In this document: positions 25,795 through 35,615 of the stretch, piece after piece
How the letters are laid out: every line of letters begins with the position of its first letter
Position numbering within the stretch: position 1 is the stretch's first letter
Assembly: GCF_004346865.1 (NCBI RefSeq)
Contig: NZ_SMGR01000001.1
Location: 930,001-994,000, forward strand
Direction: 5' to 3'
DNA from: Shimia isoporae
Lineage (GTDB): Bacteria; Pseudomonadota; Alphaproteobacteria; Rhodobacterales; Rhodobacteraceae
DNA length: 64,000 nucleotides
Notes under the pieces: model-generated
What the model was told of the DNA's origin: nothing
Database searches by the model: none
Seen by the model: only the letters and a program-made list of their open reading frames with translations
Program-made: the position numbers and the translations under genes

Positions 25795-27060
25795 ATGTCG
25801 AATACGTCCGGCTCTGACAGCAAAAATACGCTTTACTGCAGCTTTTGCGGTAAGAGCCAGCATGAGGTGCGCAAGCTTATTGCGGGCCCGACTGTGTTCA
25901 TTTGTGATGAATGCGTCGAACTCTGCATGGACATCATCCGCGAGGAGACCAAGGCCAGTGGTCTGAAATCTTCCGAAGGTGTTCCGGCGCCGCGCGAGAT
26001 TTGCGATGTGCTGGACGACTATGTGATCGGTCAGGCCATGGCGAAGCGGGTTCTTTCTGTTGCTGTGCACAACCACTACAAGCGCTTGAACCACGCCCAG
26101 AAGACGGGTGACATTGAGCTAGCAAAGTCCAATATCTTGCTGATCGGTCCGACGGGTTGCGGCAAGACACTTCTCGCTCAGACTCTTGCTCGGATTCTGG
26201 ATGTTCCTTTCACAATGGCAGACGCCACGACGCTGACTGAAGCGGGCTACGTGGGTGAAGACGTCGAGAATATCATTCTGAAGCTGTTGCAAGCGTCGGA
26301 ATACAATGTGGAGCGTGCACAGCGTGGCATCGTCTATATCGACGAGGTCGACAAGATCACGCGTAAGTCCGAGAACCCGTCGATCACGCGCGATGTGTCG
26401 GGCGAAGGCGTGCAGCAAGCGCTCCTGAAGCTGATGGAAGGCACGGTGGCCTCTGTGCCGCCGCAGGGTGGTCGAAAGCATCCGCAGCAGGAATTCCTGC
26501 AGGTGGACACCACCAACATCCTGTTCATCTGCGGCGGGGCCTTTGCCGGATTGGACCGGATTATCGCGCAGCGTGGCAAAGGGTCTGCGATGGGCTTTGG
26601 CGCTGACGTGCGGGACAACGACGAGCGTGGCGTTGGTGAAATTTTCCAGGACCTTGAGCCCGAAGACCTGCTGAAGTTTGGTCTCATTCCGGAATTTGTC
26701 GGGCGCTTGCCGGTTTTGGCAACGCTGGAAGATCTGGACGAAGACGCTTTGGTCACCATTCTGACGCAGCCGAAAAACGCTTTGGTAAAACAGTACCAGC
26801 GTCTGTTCGAGTTGGAAGATGCGCAACTGACCTTTACCGACGACGCCCTGAGCGCAATCGCCAAGCGTGCGATTGAACGCAAGACCGGCGCGCGTGGTTT
26901 GCGGTCCATTCTGGAAGACATCCTTCTGGATACAATGTTCGAACTTCCCGGCATGGATAGTGTGACCGAGGTTGTGGTCAACGAAGAGGCCGTCACCAGT
27001 TCTGCGGCACCGCTTATGATCCACGGCGAAGGCGAAAAAGAGCCTGCTTCCGCAGGGTGA
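25795..27060 (+). CDS. clpX: ATP-dependent Clp protease ATPase subunit ClpX
   Basis: 421-residue AAA+ unfoldase. N-terminal zinc-binding domain with Cys15, Cys18, Cys37 and Cys40 (CSFCGKS...FICDEC), Walker A GPTGCGKT (residues 118-125), Walker [11 protein letters not shown], the pore GYVGEDVE, and the ClpP-docking IGF-type loop region near residues 265-280 ([10 protein letters not shown]). Sensor 2 is [10 protein letters not shown]. Hands substrates to ClpP; in this class it degrades CtrA-type regulators. AAAGGGAAG precedes the ATG. Confidence 0.98.
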   Translation: MSNTSGSDSKNTLYCSFCGKSQHEVRKLIAGPTVFICDECVELCMDIIREETKASGLKSSEGVPAPREICDVLDDYVIGQAMAKRVLSVAVHNHYKRLNHAQKTGDIELAKSNILLIGPTGCGKTLLAQTLARILDVPFTMADATTLTEAGYVGEDVENIILKLLQASEYNVERAQRGIVYIDEVDKITRKSENPSITRDVSGEGVQQALLKLMEGTVASVPPQGGRKHPQQEFLQVDTTNILFICGGAFAGLDRIIAQRGKGSAMGFGADVRDNDERGVGEIFQDLEPEDLLKFGLIPEFVGRLPVLATLEDLDEDALVTILTQPKNALVKQYQRLFELEDAQLTFTDDALSAIAKRAIERKTGARGLRSILEDILLDTMFELPGMDSVTEVVVNEEAVTSSAAPLMIHGEGEKEPASAG

Positions 27061-27081
27061 TACAACAGAAATTCTGATGAG

Positions 27082-27112
27082 AAGGGCGTTCCAATGGGGC
27101 GCCCTTTTGGTT
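27082..27112 (+). terminator. Rho-independent terminator after clpX
   Basis: Stem AAGGGCG (27082-27088) with CGCCCTT (27100-27106), 11-base loop, then TTTTGGTTT. Starts 21 bases after the clpX stop. Confidence 0.8.
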
Positions 27113-27238
27113 TGCGAGCATTGCAGCAGGCGGCGGCAGTCGCACAGGGTAATTGGAGCCGAAATAGCCGGGGGTGGTTGACCTTTTATTGTTGGCGCGA
27201 AAGGGTGCGCGCAAAGAATGATTGAGAAGGAATTCGCC

Positions 27239-27622
27239 ATGTCTGTGCGCCACATTTCGACAGGATCCCCGTTTGAAGAAAAGATTGGCTACAGCCGCGC
27301 CGTGGTCGCAGATGGTTGGGTTTTTGTATCCGGAACAACAGGTTACGACTATGAGACCATGACGTTGCCAGAAGATGTAGTGGACCAGTGCCGCAACACA
27401 TTGCAGACAATCGGCAATGCACTGGAAGAGGCAGGCAGCTCGCTCGATGATGTCGTACGGGTGAACTACATTTTGCCTGATGGCAAAGATTTCGAAAAAT
27501 GCTGGCCGGTCACAAGCGCGGTCTTTGCCAAAGCAAAGCCGGCGGCGACCATGATCATCGCGGACCTCATGGAAGAGGCCATGAAGATTGAGATCGAAGT
27601 TACAGCACGCATTTCCGAGTGA
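27239..27622 (+). CDS. RidA family protein
   Basis: 127 residues of the RidA/YjgF/UK114 family. Seen: PFEEKIGYSRAVVADGWVFVSGTTGYDYETM and the C-terminal PAATMIIADLMEEAMKIEIEVTA. Typical RidA deaminates reactive enamine/imine intermediates; the Arg that anchors the substrate carboxylate in true RidA (usually in CTRATV) is replaced here by AATM, so imine deaminase activity is uncertain and it fits a Rid subfamily other than RidA proper. GAAGGAA lies before ATG 27239; the frame opens at 27218. Confidence 0.85.
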   Translation: MSVRHISTGSPFEEKIGYSRAVVADGWVFVSGTTGYDYETMTLPEDVVDQCRNTLQTIGNALEEAGSSLDDVVRVNYILPDGKDFEKCWPVTSAVFAKAKPAATMIIADLMEEAMKIEIEVTARISE

Positions 27623-27653
27623 GATATTGAGTCGTTCCACATCTCCTGAGCCA

Positions 27654-28529
27654 ATGACACATACGCATGCCAACCTCGTTGGCAGCTTGTGGATGGTCGC
27701 GGGCATGGCCTTGTTTGCGATAGAGGATGCGCTCATCAAGGCTGCTGCGCAGGGTCTGCCGATGAGCCAAATTCTGGTGATCTTTGGGGCGGGAGGTGCA
27801 ACGATTTTTGCCGGGCTCGCGAAGGCGCAAGGGCTGGCTCTGTTTCCTGAAGAAGCGAAGGCACCCGCAGTGCGGGTGCGTGTGTTCTTCGAGGTGTTCG
27901 GGCGGCTATTTTATTTTCTCGCTCTGGCGCTGACACCACTGTCGTCCGCGACCGTTATCTTGCAAGCCACGCCTTTGGTGGTCGTGGGGGCTGCGGCGTT
28001 GGTGTTTGGCGAAACCGTTGGTTGGCGCCGATGGGTTGCGATCGGCATCGGTCTGGCAGGCGTTGTAGTTATCGTGCGTCCAGGCGGAGACAGCTTCTCC
28101 GTGCTGTCGTTGCTGGCCGTGGCCGGGATGTTGGGATTCGCCGGCCGTGATCTGGCCAGTCGGGCAGCACCGGCCGGGTTGAGCACAATTTTGCTGGGAC
28201 TCTACGGATTCTTGACGGTTATCGCGGCGGGCGGGTTTTACGCAATCTATGAACAACGTGCCTTTGTCTTGCCAGAAGGCAGCAGCGGTCTCGCGCTTGG
28301 CGCCGCAATCGTGACGGGGGTCTTTGCCTACACAGCCCTGATGAAGGCGATGCGGACCGGCGAAGTGTCTGCTGTTACGCCGTTCAGATATACGCGTTTG
28401 CTTTTTGGCGTGGCGCTTGGCGTGTTGGCGTTCGGAGAAAGCATCGACGGTGCCACGTGGCTTGGGTGTGGTCTGATCGTTTTGTCAGGGCTTTTTATCA
28501 TGCTGCGCGGCAAGGTTGCGGCGCGCTAG
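27654..28529 (+). CDS. EamA/DMT-family transporter
   Basis: 291 residues, ten predicted helices in two EamA repeats. The first begins NLVGSLWMVAGMALFAIEDALIKAAAQ; the second repeat starts near SFSVLSLLAVAGMLGFAGRDLASRAAP. Inner-membrane metabolite exporter of the drug/metabolite superfamily, substrate unknown. The start is taken as ATG 27654; the ribosome site is weak, and TTG 27629 or ATG 27588 remain possible. It follows the RidA gene by 31 bases, so the two may be co-transcribed. Confidence 0.85.
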   Translation: MTHTHANLVGSLWMVAGMALFAIEDALIKAAAQGLPMSQILVIFGAGGATIFAGLAKAQGLALFPEEAKAPAVRVRVFFEVFGRLFYFLALALTPLSSATVILQATPLVVVGAAALVFGETVGWRRWVAIGIGLAGVVVIVRPGGDSFSVLSLLAVAGMLGFAGRDLASRAAPAGLSTILLGLYGFLTVIAAGGFYAIYEQRAFVLPEGSSGLALGAAIVTGVFAYTALMKAMRTGEVSAVTPFRYTRLLFGVALGVLAFGESIDGATWLGCGLIVLSGLFIMLRGKVAAR

Positions 28530-28851
28530 GCCTTTGGCGGATCGCCTGAAACGCTGCGGGTAGAGATTGCCTACACACCGATGCGGGTTGCTGCGGCGAG
28601 GCCGCCAACAACCCTGTCGGAATGGGTCATACGTCCGGTTTTACACCGGGCCACGGGCCGTGCCGTAAGCTGTGCGCGCACAAATTCTCGCACGGAAGAG
28701 GCCGTCGCTTGCGTCACCTTGAGGCTGCATTTGGATTGCCACAGTTTCGGGGGCACGGATGAGAATTCTCAAGGCGATTTCGATGAAGCTGCGAGACTGG
28801 ACCTTTGGCAGCAAATGGTCCATTAGAGGGAGGAACTTTGCGGAGGCACTC
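28530..28851. other. gap upstream of NDUFA12 gene
   Basis: 322 bases between the EamA stop and the NDUFA12 start. Several short frames cross it on both strands, none with a recognisable product. It most likely carries the promoter of the NDUFA12-mlaD-DUF2155 unit and possibly the remains of an old gene. No tRNA-like or terminator-like structure stood out. Confidence 0.35.
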
Positions 28852-29238
28852 ATGGGCATTCTGAACACCATCAACAGCGTACTGACCTGGTGGAACGGGG
28901 GAACCCTGAATACCATGCTTTACACCCGTCGTAAGGGTGTGAAAGTGGGAGAAGACGCCGCGGGGAATGTCTATTATCGCAATGCAGATGACAGCAAGCG
29001 ATGGGTGATGTTCAACGGTGAGGTCGAAGCGAGTCGAATCGACGCGGACTGGCACGGTTGGCTGCATCACACTTTTAAGGATGTTCCCTCTGAGAAAACC
29101 TTGCCACACAAAGAATGGGAAAAGCCGCATCAGGAGAACCTGACAGGGTCGGCGGCTGCCTATGCGCCGGTAGGGTCTATTCGTGCTGCGGGCGCGCCAG
29201 AAGACCGGCGTGACTACGAGGCATGGAGCCCCGAGTAA
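28852..29238 (+). CDS. NADH:ubiquinone oxidoreductase subunit NDUFA12
   Basis: 128-residue homologue of the mitochondrial complex I accessory subunit B17.2/NDUFA12, found in alphaproteobacterial complex I. Core: WWNGGTLNTMLYTRRKGVKVGEDAAGNVYYRN...KRWVMFNGEVEASRIDADWHGWLHHTFKD and the Pro-rich end. CGGAGG before ATG 28852 decides the start (the frame is open to 28759). A peripheral-arm/membrane-junction protein. Four bases separate its stop from mlaD. Confidence 0.93.
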   Translation: MGILNTINSVLTWWNGGTLNTMLYTRRKGVKVGEDAAGNVYYRNADDSKRWVMFNGEVEASRIDADWHGWLHHTFKDVPSEKTLPHKEWEKPHQENLTGSAAAYAPVGSIRAAGAPEDRRDYEAWSPE

Positions 29239-29242
29239 ACTT

Positions 29243-29689
29243 ATGTCAGCGGTGCGCACAGAGGCTCTGGTCGGCGCGGCTGTTTTGGCTGCCGCGGCGA
29301 GTTTTTTGATCTATGCCAGCCAATTCGCAGGTAAGGGTTCTCGAGATGCCGGATACGCTCTGAGTGCGTCTTTCCGCTCGGTTGAGGGTGTCAGCGTAGG
29401 TACGGACGTTCGCTTGGCCGGTGTGAAAATCGGAACAGTGACCGACATCACGCTAGACCCGACGACGTTTCGCGCTTTGACTGAGTTCACCGTCGCCGGC
29501 GGTATTGATCTTCCGGATGACAGCGCAGTTGTTATCAGTTCAGAAGGGCTCTTGGGGGGCAATTTCGTTGAGATTCTACCCGGCGGATCGCCTTTCAACT
29601 TCGAGGAAGGCGACGAGATTGAGGACACGCAAAGCTCTGTAAGCCTTGTGTCGCTGTTGCTGAAATTTGTTAGTGGTGGGGACGAATGA
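29243..29689 (+). CDS. mlaD: Mla pathway MlaD (MCE domain)
   Basis: 148 residues: a single N-terminal helix (TEALVGAAVLAAAASFLIYASQF) anchoring it in the inner membrane, then one MCE domain (ALSASFRSVEGVSVGTDVRLAGVKIGTVTDITLD) and a short C-terminal helix. MlaD hexamers form the phospholipid channel of the MlaFEDB importer that keeps the outer membrane asymmetric. The other mla genes are not in this window. The stop overlaps the DUF2155 start by 4 bases. Confidence 0.92.
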   Translation: MSAVRTEALVGAAVLAAAASFLIYASQFAGKGSRDAGYALSASFRSVEGVSVGTDVRLAGVKIGTVTDITLDPTTFRALTEFTVAGGIDLPDDSAVVISSEGLLGGNFVEILPGGSPFNFEEGDEIEDTQSSVSLVSLLLKFVSGGDE

Positions 29690-30189
29690 TGCGGGCACTG
29701 GTTTTTGCTCTGGCAATGATACCTGCGTCCGTTGCTGCGCAGGACGTGGTGATCGAAACACTGCCAATTGCGCCTTTGGAGTTTGAAACGCTGTCTCCGA
29801 CACCGGAAGTTCTGGGAGATGTGTCCTCGGAGTCTGTTGTGGCCGCGACAGTTGCAGAAGGCGCGATGCTGCGGGGGCTGGATAAATTGACCGGTGAACG
29901 GGTCGATTTCGAATTGCAGAACGGGTATTCGACGTTTCTGGGCCCTTTAAGGGTGGACATGGCGCAATGCCGCCACCCGGCCGATAACGCCACTGGTGAG
30001 GCTTATGCCTATTTGACCGTGCTTGATCAGCGCGGTGAAGGAGACACGCTGTTTCAAGGCTGGATGATTGCCTCAAGTCCCGCGCTGATGGCCTTGGACC
30101 ATGCCAGGTATGACGTCTGGGTTTTGCGCTGCAAGGTGTCCGCTAAGCCTCAGGATGAAAGCACTTCCGATGGGGAAGGGAGCGACTGA
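29686..30189 (+). CDS. DUF2155 exported protein
   Basis: 167 residues with a signal peptide (MMRALVFALAMIPASVAA). The mature part holds the DUF2155 block: MLRGLDKLTGERVDFELQNGYSTFLGPLRVDMAQCRHPADN...EAYAYLTV...GWMIASSPALMALDHARYDVWVLRC. Two Cys may form a disulfide. Exclusive to alphaproteobacteria as far as I know, and usually linked as here to NDUFA12/mlaD and aat. Function unknown. Its coding end overlaps the converging aat gene by 40 bases. Confidence 0.9.
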   Translation: MMRALVFALAMIPASVAAQDVVIETLPIAPLEFETLSPTPEVLGDVSSESVVAATVAEGAMLRGLDKLTGERVDFELQNGYSTFLGPLRVDMAQCRHPADNATGEAYAYLTVLDQRGEGDTLFQGWMIASSPALMALDHARYDVWVLRCKVSAKPQDESTSDGEGSD

Positions 30190-30770
30190 GCGGTGATGTC
30201 TGCGTTTTGTCGTACCGCCCACGTCAGCAGTTTGTGATAGTCCGCTCGAGGAATTTCTATCGCACCGAGTGAGGCCAGGTGGTCAGTGATGAACTGTGTG
30301 TCAAACAACGTGAAGCCGGATAGACGCAGGTGAGCTATCAAATAGGCCAGCGCTATCTTGGATCCATTGGTGCGGTTGGAAAACATGCTTTCGCCGAAAA
30401 ATGCCCCACCCAGAACGACGCCGTAAACACCTCCAGCAAGGGTGTTGTCTTGCCAAACCTCTAGTGAGTGGGCCTTTCCCGTGGTGTGCAACGCCATGTA
30501 AAGGCTGTGGATTTCGCCACTGATCCATGTTTCTTCGCGATCCGCGCAGGCGTTCAAGACCCCTTCGAAATCCGCATCAAGCGTGATTGAGTAATCGGCG
30601 CGCCGGATGGCGCGGGCAAGGCTGCGGGAAATGTGGAAGGAGTCGAGTGGAAAGATGCCGCGCCGGATTGGATCAACCCAAAAAATATCTGGATCGTCTC
30701 GATGTTCCGACATGGGGAAGACCCCCATTGAATAGGCGCGCATCAACAGTTCGGGTGTCAGATCACCCAT
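30150..30770 (-). CDS. aat: leucyl/phenylalanyl-tRNA-protein transferase
   Basis: Adds Leu or Phe from charged tRNA to proteins with N-terminal Arg or Lys, marking them for ClpAPS (N-end rule). 206 residues; core motifs LLMRAYSMGVFPMSE, FWVDPIRRGIFPLDSFHISRSL, CADREETWISGEI, HSLEVWQDNTLAGGVYGVVLGGAFFGESMFS and LFDTQFITDHLASLGAIEI are all present. ATG 30770 starts MGDLTPELLMRAY; the frame is open to 30911 inside accC. Overlaps the DUF2155 gene tail to tail by 40 bases. Last gene of the accB-accC-aat run. Confidence 0.95.
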   Translation of the reverse strand: MGDLTPELLMRAYSMGVFPMSEHRDDPDIFWVDPIRRGIFPLDSFHISRSLARAIRRADYSITLDADFEGVLNACADREETWISGEIHSLYMALHTTGKAHSLEVWQDNTLAGGVYGVVLGGAFFGESMFSNRTNGSKIALAYLIAHLRLSGFTLFDTQFITDHLASLGAIEIPRADYHKLLTWAVRQNADITAQSLPSPSEVLSS

Positions 30771-30789
30771 GACGCGCGCCCATTTATGC

Positions 30790-32142
30790 TTAGCCCTCGG
30801 CCATATTGGATTCGAGCCACTTCTCCAACCAGTGGATATTGTAATCCCCGGAGTGGATGTCGTCCTCTGCCAAAAGCGCTTCAAAGAGAGGCGTGGTTGT
30901 GTCGATGCCATCGATGATCAGCTCGCCCAATGCACGGTTCAGGCGGGCAAGAGCTTCTGCACGGTCCCGGCCATGAACGATGAGCTTGCCGATCAGGCTG
31001 TCATAGTAGGGTGGGATATTATACCCGTCATAAAGAGCACTATCCATTCGCACTCCCAAGCCGCCGGGAGCATGATAGTGTGTGATTTTGCCGGGACGGG
31101 GCGAGAAATCGGGCAGTTTCTCCGCGTTGATCCGTACTTCGATCGCGTGCCCGTTGATTTCCAAGTCATCCTGTCCGAATGACATCGGAAGGCCTTCTGA
31201 GACGCGGATTTGCTCGCGGACGAGATCCACACCAAAGATGGCTTCGGTAACTGGGTGTTCCACTTGTAGGCGGGTGTTCATTTCGATGAAGTAGAACTCG
31301 CCGTTCTCATAAAGGAACTCGATGGTACCCGCGCCGATGTAGTTGATCTTGGCGACCGCGTCCGCACACACTTTACCGATCTTGGCACGCTCTTCAGGCG
31401 TGATTGAGGGGCCTGGGGCTTCCTCGAAAACCTTCTGGTGGCGGCGCTGCAAAGAGCAGTCGCGTTCACCGAGGTGTACGGCTTTGCCTTTGCCGTCACC
31501 GAAGACCTGAATCTCGATATGGCGTGGCGTGGTGAGGTATTTCTCGATGTAGACCTCGTCGTTGCCAAAGGCAGCTTTGCCTTCGGCGCGCGCGGTCATG
31601 AATGCGCTTTCCATGTCGGCAGCCGTCGCCGCGACTTTCATTCCACGACCACCACCGCCGGCGGTTGCCTTGATGATGACCGGGTAGCCCATTTCTGCGC
31701 CCAGTTTCTTTGCCGCGTCGAGATCTGGCACCCCGCCGTCAGAGCCGGGCACACAGGGCACGCCTAGCTTGATCATGGTGTCCTTGGCCGTGATCTTGTC
31801 GCCCATGATGCGGATGTGTTCCGCTGTGGGGCCAATGAATGTCAGGCCATGGTCTTCGACCATTTGCACGAATTCGGCATTTTCACTGAGAAAGCCGTAG
31901 CCGGGGTGAATCGCTTGCGCGCCGGTGACTTCGCAGGCCGCGATGATTGCAGCCTTGTTCAGATAGCTTTCGGTGCCCGGTGCCGGTCCAATGCAGATAG
32001 CCTCGTCAGCCATGCGCACGTGCATGGCGTCTGAATCCGCAGTGGAGTGGACTGCAACCGTGGCAATGCCCATTTCGCGGGCCGCGCGGATCACGCGCAG
32101 CGCGATCTCTCCGCGGTTTGCGATCAGGATTTTCTCAAACAT
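30790..32142 (-). CDS. accC: acetyl-CoA carboxylase, biotin carboxylase
   Basis: ATP-dependent carboxylation of biotin on BCCP, first half-reaction of acetyl-CoA carboxylase (fatty acid synthesis). 450 residues: N-terminal biotin-carboxylase domain ([26 protein letters not shown]), ATP-grasp with [12 protein letters not shown], catalytic [15 protein letters not shown]-terminal domain ending [14 protein letters not shown] precedes the ATG; it starts 9 bases after accB ends, so they form one operon with aat following after 19 bases. Confidence 0.97.
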   Translation of the reverse strand: MFEKILIANRGEIALRVIRAAREMGIATVAVHSTADSDAMHVRMADEAICIGPAPGTESYLNKAAIIAACEVTGAQAIHPGYGFLSENAEFVQMVEDHGLTFIGPTAEHIRIMGDKITAKDTMIKLGVPCVPGSDGGVPDLDAAKKLGAEMGYPVIIKATAGGGGRGMKVAATAADMESAFMTARAEGKAAFGNDEVYIEKYLTTPRHIEIQVFGDGKGKAVHLGERDCSLQRRHQKVFEEAPGPSITPEERAKIGKVCADAVAKINYIGAGTIEFLYENGEFYFIEMNTRLQVEHPVTEAIFGVDLVREQIRVSEGLPMSFGQDDLEINGHAIEVRINAEKLPDFSPRPGKITHYHAPGGLGVRMDSALYDGYNIPPYYDSLIGKLIVHGRDRAEALARLNRALGELIIDGIDTTTPLFEALLAEDDIHSGDYNIHWLEKWLESNMAEG

Positions 32143-32151
32143 TGCAGGCCC

Positions 32152-32658
32152 TTATTCGATGATAACCAGCGGTGCGCCGTATTCAACGGTGTCGCCATCG
32201 CCAACCAGAATGCGAGTTACGGTGCCGGATTTCGGCGCCGGGATGTGGTTCATGGTTTTCATGGCCTCGACGATCAGCAGGGTGTCGCCTTCGGAGACAG
32301 ACTGGCCGGCGGACACAAAGGTCGGGGCGCCGGGTTCGGCCTGAAGGTAAACAGTACCTACCATTGGCGACGTCACAGCGCCTGGGTGGCTGGCGGGATC
32401 TGCTTCCGCGGCGGGTGCCGCCGTGGCTTCCGCCGGTGCTGCAGCAGGCGCAGCCGGTGCTGGTGCGGCTGCAACGGGCGCTGCTGCTACGGCTACAGGC
32501 GCGGCCGCGACTTGGGTTTGGCGGCTGACGCGCACGTTCAGGCTGTCATCTTCGCCGTATTCACGCATGACCTCGAGTTCGGTCAGGTCGTTTTCGCGAA
32601 GCAGCTCTGCCAGAGCCTGAATGAAGGCGACGTCGGAATCGTGGTTTTTCTTGCTCAT
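32152..32658 (-). CDS. accB: acetyl-CoA carboxylase biotin carrier protein
   Basis: 168 residues: an N-terminal domain (about 1-45), a long Ala/Pro-rich flexible linker (about 50-95, almost entirely Ala, Pro and Val), and the biotinyl domain with the biotin-accepting Lys134 in the EAMKTM motif. Carries carboxyl groups from AccC to AccAD, which are not in the window. Begins the accB-accC-aat unit. Confidence 0.96.
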   Translation of the reverse strand: MSKKNHDSDVAFIQALAELLRENDLTELEVMREYGEDDSLNVRVSRQTQVAAAPVAVAAAPVAAAPAPAAPAAAPAEATAAPAAEADPASHPGAVTSPMVGTVYLQAEPGAPTFVSAGQSVSEGDTLLIVEAMKTMNHIPAPKSGTVTRILVGDGDTVEYGAPLVIIE

Positions 32659-32806
32659 TGTCCGTTTTCTATCCTCTGCACGCGGTGCGCGGTTGAGTCT
32701 TTTTTGGTTTCCCCTAACGGGGCCTTATAGGTGAAAAGCTGCCCTTAGGAAAGCCGAACCGTCATGAGAAGTGCGAGCGGTAACGGCGTTCCGGCAGGCG
32801 TTAGGG

Positions 32807-33358
32807 CTAGAGCGGCATTCCGGAGAGTTTGGCAACGAGTTCCGCCAGTTTACGAGCCCCGAACTTTCGCAGAAGGCGGGCGCGATACTCTTCAACGGTG
32901 CGGTAACTCAGTTCGAGTTCCAGCCCGATTTCCTTCGATGTCAGACCTCGACACGTCAGTATCGCCACTTCGCGTTCGCGTTGCGTAAGCGAAACGATTG
33001 GCCGGTCCTCCGACAGGTCTGCAAACGACCATACTGACGTGCTGAACGGGTTTTCTGGGGTATCGGTGGTGGCCGCCTGACCGCGCACACGGCACCAGAA
33101 TAACGAACCGTCGGCGCGCTTCATGACACGTTCGTCAGAATAGCGGCCGGTCTCTCGGATCGCGGTATATACCTTGGCTCCGATGGTCTGGAAATCTTCT
33201 TCGGAGGCATAGATTTCCGCGATTGGCAGGCCTTCGCAATCGGAAGGCGTGAGACCGAACATTTCGCCAAACCGTGGATTGGCGCGTCGAATAACACGGT
33301 TTTCCAAAAGAATCAGCCCAACTGGGGCATGTTCAAAGGCGAGGGTATTTTGGTCCAT
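32807..33358 (-). CDS. PAS-LuxR transcriptional regulator
   Basis: 183 residues: a PAS domain (about 5-110, HAPVGLILLENRVIRRANPRFGEMFGLTPSDCEGLPIAEIY...DGSLFWCRVRGQA) and a C-terminal LuxR/GerE helix-turn-helix (VSLTQREREVAILTCRGLTSKEIGLELELSYRTVEEYRARLLRKFGAR). No receiver domain or autoinducer-binding domain, so it likely senses a small molecule, redox or light cue through PAS. Start taken at ATG 33358; the open frame reaches 33523 through the scoB terminator, which argues against a longer protein. Monocistronic between accB and scoB. Confidence 0.88.
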   Translation of the reverse strand: MDQNTLAFEHAPVGLILLENRVIRRANPRFGEMFGLTPSDCEGLPIAEIYASEEDFQTIGAKVYTAIRETGRYSDERVMKRADGSLFWCRVRGQAATTDTPENPFSTSVWSFADLSEDRPIVSLTQREREVAILTCRGLTSKEIGLELELSYRTVEEYRARLLRKFGARKLAELVAKLSGMPL

Positions 33359-33410
33359 GAGGCCAGTTTTTGGCACAGGATTGCGCAGAGGGGAAGTTTT
33401 GTTGTGAGTC

Positions 33411-33440
33411 ACAAAAAAGCCCGGCGCGGTGGCCGGGCTT
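33411..33440 (-). terminator. Rho-independent terminator after scoB
   Basis: 8-bp stem AAGCCCGG (33417-33424) with CCGGGCTT (33433-33440), 8-base loop; on the minus strand it ends in six T's (A's at 33413-33418). It begins 22 bases after the scoB stop. Confidence 0.9.
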
Positions 33441-33461
33441 CTGGATTCGCTTTGGCGAGAC

Positions 33462-34091
<630 letters not shown>

Positions 34092-34093
34092 TG

Positions 34094-34813
34094 TTACGCC
34101 TCCTTCTGGCGCACAGTGCGCTGTTCGATACGTTTTTCGTGTTCACCCTGAACAAGGCGATGCACATAGATACCGGGCAAATGGATACTGTCGGGGTCCA
34201 AAGAGCCTGTGGGCACAATTTCCTCGACCTCTGCGATACAGATTTTGCCGCATGTAGCCGCCGGTGCGTTGAAGTTCCGCGCGGTCTTGCGGAATACGAG
34301 GTTGCCGGTTTCGTCGGCTTTCCACGCCTTAACGATGGCCAGATCGGCAAAGATACCTTCTTCCATGATGTAGTCTTCCATCGCGCCGTCAGGGCCAGTC
34401 GGGAATTGCTTCTCCATTTTGCCGTCGGCGATCACGGTGCCGACACCAGTTTTGGTGAAGAAGCCGGGTATACCGGCGCCGCCGGCGCGCATGCGTTCAG
34501 CCAACGTGCCTTGCGGGTTGAACTCAAGCTCGAGTTCGCCAGAGAGATACTGACGCATGAACTCCGCGTTCTCACCCACATAGGAGCTGATCATCTTTTT
34601 GACCTGCTTGGTCTGCAAAAGGATGCCGATCCCAAAGTCGTCAACGCCCGCATTGTTAGAGGCAAACGTTAAGTCTTTTACACCGCTGTCTTTGATGGCG
34701 TCGAGCAATAGCTCGGGAATGCCGCAGAGGCCGAAGCCGCCTGAGGCAATGAACATGCCGTCGCTCAGAACGCCCTCGAGCGCATCGGCGGCATTTGCAT
34801 ATACCTTTTTCAT
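34094..34813 (-). CDS. scoA: 3-oxoacid CoA-transferase subunit A
   Basis: 239 residues, alpha subunit of the same enzyme. [22 protein letters not shown] holds the conserved Gly-rich GGFGLCG loop; [16 protein letters not shown] and [16 protein letters not shown] follow. GGGGAGAC precedes the ATG. First gene of the scoA-scoB pair. A link to propionate metabolism (scpA at 2564) is plausible metabolically but they are 30 kb apart. Confidence 0.95.
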   Translation of the reverse strand: MKKVYANAADALEGVLSDGMFIASGGFGLCGIPELLLDAIKDSGVKDLTFASNNAGVDDFGIGILLQTKQVKKMISSYVGENAEFMRQYLSGELELEFNPQGTLAERMRAGGAGIPGFFTKTGVGTVIADGKMEKQFPTGPDGAMEDYIMEEGIFADLAIVKAWKADETGNLVFRKTARNFNAPAATCGKICIAEVEEIVPTGSLDPDSIHLPGIYVHRLVQGEHEKRIEQRTVRQKEA

Positions 34814-34909
34814 GGATGTCTCCCCTTATTCGGAATTGCGGACGTTGTGACGGCGCGTCACCGGGGAGTCAACGTTTGGAAGGGGTATCGCGTATTACTA
34901 CGGGGCGCA

Positions 34910-35479
34910 TCAAATGATGCGCACTTGAGTGCCGACGGGGCTTATTTCAAAGAGTTCTGCGATCGATGGGTTGTACAACCCAATACAGCCGTCAGAGCTG
35001 CGACGACCGATCTTGCGTGTGTCATGAGTGCCATGGATGAGGTAGGCTGGCCATTCCAGATACATGGCGTGGGTTCCCAGCGGATTGTCTGGACCCGGAG
35101 GCATATACTTCAGTTCCGGATTGCGCTCGACCATGCTGGGCGTCGGCGTCCAGTCCGGACCCACGCGTTTGCGCACGATTTTTGTATAACCGCGTTTGGT
35201 GAGGTCTTCTGTCATCGGAACAGAGGTGGGGTAGACGCGATAATCGCTTCCATCTGCGCTCCAATAATGCAACGCGCGCGAAGTTGTGTCCGCAACAATG
35301 GTGGCCTTGCCCAGAGTGTCAAAGTGATCGCGCCAGTTCTGTTGCGAGAAGCTTGAGATGTTTCGGACGGCTGTCACCGGTGCTTCCACTTCTTCTTGAG
35401 CGAGCCCGGCGCGAGCAGTGAGTGCAAGCGTGGGCATCGCCAAAAGGAAAGCACGGCGGGGCATTCGGGAAGGGTTCAT
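34910..35479 (-). CDS. L,D-transpeptidase (YkuD)
   Basis: 189 residues with a Tat- or Sec-type leader (MNPSRMPRRAFLLAMPTLALTARAGLAQ; the RR is suggestive of Tat but lacks the full motif). YkuD catalytic domain: LEWPAYLIHGTHDTRKIGRRSSDGCIGLYN, with the His-x-Thr and the nucleophile Cys in SSDGCIGL. Forms 3-3 peptidoglycan cross-links or attaches proteins to peptidoglycan in the periplasm. ATG 35479 has AGGG nearby; the frame extends to 35605 across the topA hairpin. Confidence 0.9.
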   Translation of the reverse strand: MNPSRMPRRAFLLAMPTLALTARAGLAQEEVEAPVTAVRNISSFSQQNWRDHFDTLGKATIVADTTSRALHYWSADGSDYRVYPTSVPMTEDLTKRGYTKIVRKRVGPDWTPTPSMVERNPELKYMPPGPDNPLGTHAMYLEWPAYLIHGTHDTRKIGRRSSDGCIGLYNPSIAELFEISPVGTQVRII

Positions 35480-35576
35480 GGTGCGGACCTGCTCTGTTTT
35501 GTGATTGATGTGCAGGCACACATCAAAAAACGCAATTCCGCGGTTTCTAAAACTTTCGTGAGCAAGGCGTGTCATG

Positions 35577-35608
35577 AGGATGATGGGCGGAGAACCGCCC
35601 ATCATCCT
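35577..35608 (-). other. 14-bp hairpin after topA
   Basis: Perfect 14-bp arms (35577-35590 and 35595-35608) with a 4-base AGAA loop, 8 bases past the topA stop. No T run follows on the minus strand, so it is a strong 3'-end stabiliser or a Rho-associated/atypical terminator rather than a canonical one. Confidence 0.75.
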
Positions 35609-35615
35609 GCAATGA

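Noticed and set aside
28530-28851. A small gene in the gap before NDUFA12
   Set aside because: Several frames of 60-90 codons exist on both strands but none has a ribosome site, family resemblance or a preferred reading frame.
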